In this document: positions 62,346 to 64,000 of the stretch, piece after piece
How positions within the stretch are numbered: position 1 is the first letter of the stretch
How the letters are laid out: each line of letters begins with the position of its first letter
Source: Phytoseiulus persimilis
Taxonomy: Eukaryota; Arthropoda; Arachnida; Mesostigmata; Phytoseiidae
Assembly (NCBI GenBank): GCA_037576195.1
Contig: CM075103.1
Coordinates: forward strand, 1,922,001-1,986,000
Direction of reading: 5' to 3'
DNA: 64,000 nt
Made by a program: the position numbers and the translations under genes
Notes under the pieces: generated by a model
What the model saw: only the letters and a program-made list of their open reading frames with translations
The model's database searches: none
Told to the model about the DNA's origin: nothing

Positions 62346-64000
62346 ATCAACGACCATAGCGGCAACCACTGAGGCGTAAGCAGAATTCCGGTGGTCGTCC
62401 CGCCTTGCCTGCGCACGCTTGTTCCATGCGGATCTCACTCTCTCTTGATGGTAAGCCACACAAAATAGGCTTCGGCACCACGAACGATGGAAACGCATCG
62501 CCCAGAATGAGATCGTTTCTACGTGCCGCCAGTTTGCACATCCGAGGCCGCCGCGAGCTAACACGGAACATCCATGGAAAACAGACTGGCGAGGAGCAGA
62601 TGGAGGCCGGCGCGTACCAGGAGCAAATCAGGGTGAAGGGCCGGATCCGCCGGCTCACTCAGACTTCCGATCGGGTTCCTCTGCAGGTGGCGTTCTCGCG
62701 CGGGATTTCACGGGAAGCGCACGGAGGAAGTTCGGCGGAGGGGCCGGCGCGCTAACGCTATCGATGCATTCGTTTTTTTCTTCTGAGCTTCCTGCAGGCG
62801 GAGCGGCGTGGAACAAAGCTCCATCAACGCATTATGCTCTCGGCGTCAGCGTCAAAACCGCACGACCGAATGATGAAGTGGATGTACGAGCAACGCAGAT
62901 CAGTCGCCGTGCTTGTTGAAGTCATATTTCAAAAGTGACAGAGACGTCGTGTGTCGGAGAGGTGGTGAGCAAGGTCAGTCCCGCTGGACCTCTCAGAGGA
63001 CTCCCGAGGATCTCACTCAGAGGTGGAGGGCTTCGAGTCCGACCGCCTTGTCAACTCGTCGAGCCCATGCATGTCTACACTTTGGAACACGGTGTTGGCC
63101 TGTCAATCCTATCGCTCTCCGAGAAATAAAGGACGCATCTTGATCGAGGACCGCGAAGACTCGTCCTCAGAAAGGCCCGACACATGGCAGCGTCATCGGA
63201 GTTGTGTTCGCGAGACGCGTGCAACCGCTCGACGAGTCGGTCCTGGCTCGAGATCGAGTTGGTGTACAATGCGAGGAGGCTGCGATATTGGTTCCTGATG
63301 CGTCCTGTACCGATCGCAGGTCGCGGGAAACAGCCAGCCACCCAGCAAGCGGGAGGCGGCGTAATGTATTCATAAACAGATCAATCATACAACCAGGTAG
63401 CGTAACGTTAAGCGAGCGTGGGCTCGCTGAGGGCGGACGTGTTTAATCCGCCTCAACGTTGTCGTTGACGCTGTCGGCCATGTTGAATGTATGTAGGAAC
63501 ACCTGCCGCTGTCGTCCCCCGAGCGGAGACAGATATTGCTTGCACGCTCATGAACGCCGCTTTTTCAGCTCATCGTTTTCGCTGGTCCACGAAAGCGGCG
63601 TGCGATGAGCGCTCAGAGTCCATCCGTCTAACGAGCAGCCACAGCCACGAATGAGCGCCGTCAACGAGCTGCATTCAAAACAATGCTGACATTACGCTTT
63701 CATAAATGCACGGGAGTTTTTATGGCGGTCTCCCGCCCGAAAACCCTCAATCCTACGAGACTTTTTGTCAAGGGAACGCAAGGGGATGAATCGAACGTAG
63801 TCGACACTCCGAGGCATATCTCGAAGATCTATGGCTGCTGTTCGGCGAGATTCCAGCACAGAGCCGTCGAATAAGCTCTGTGGCGTATGGCTTTGTGAGC
63901 GCCGCCATCTTTGCATACATCGTTCATTCCGCGAGGGAGCAGCCTTCTCGCTCCTGGGGCGAAATTCTACTCCCTTCCGTGCCCTAGCCACCCATGCGGG

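Larger units (their letters stand above)
60221..64000 (-). other. Probable intron / upstream part of the nephrin-like gene, no exon recognised
   Basis: The FnIII exon opens at a TTGCAG acceptor in phase 1, so this stretch should begin as intron on the minus strand. I looked for Ig-domain hallmarks (paired Cys, the Y-x-C motif, a core Trp) in minus-strand frames and found none I could defend. The region holds a 30-base C run, a (GAC)n/(CAA)n tract, a GCC-rich tandem repeat and open frames without any domain. The preceding exons are either farther upstream or too short to recognise. Confidence 0.35.

Overview
This looks like nuclear DNA from an intron-rich animal, most likely an arthropod. Base composition is close to half G+C by eye and CpG is not depleted. 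There are no operons, ribosome-binding sites or long bacterial-type reading frames, and the one certain gene is split into short exons by small GT-AG introns. A parasitiform mite is a plausible guess from base composition and compactness, but nothing in the sequence proves it.

Right end (about 56.9-64 kb): the only gene I recognise with confidence is the 3' end of a nephrin/SNS/Hibris-type immunoglobulin-superfamily adhesion receptor on the minus strand. Four exons encode the last fibronectin type III domain, a transmembrane helix and a cytoplasmic tail of about 200 residues ending in GHLV. Every intron is phase 1. Its Ig-domain exons are not visible in the remaining 3.8 kb, so they probably lie beyond the window.

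Centre (26.1-33.0 kb): a 3.45 kb block occurs twice in tandem. The copies differ by one A in a homopolymer and meet at a single N. This is most simply an unmerged contig overlap, so the real locus is probably 3.45 kb shorter. The block holds plus-strand terminal-exon candidates, which are counted twice.

Left end: at 2.09-3.01 kb there is a nested long inverted repeat that could fold into a hairpin of roughly 0.9 kb. From 3.9 to 7.2 kb there are several splice-flanked exon candidates, including a start codon followed by a typical signal peptide. A minus-strand set of four phase-compatible exon candidates lies at 24.3-25.1 kb, and a possible minus-strand terminal exon at 19.8-20.0 kb. None has recognisable homology, and all are offered with low confidence.

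The rest, including nearly all of 33-58 kb, has many open frames but none with a recognisable domain. The antisense frames usually look just as protein-like, so I treat them as chance. Simple repeats and long G/C homopolymers are scattered throughout. I saw no rRNA, tRNA, CRISPR array or intact transposable element.
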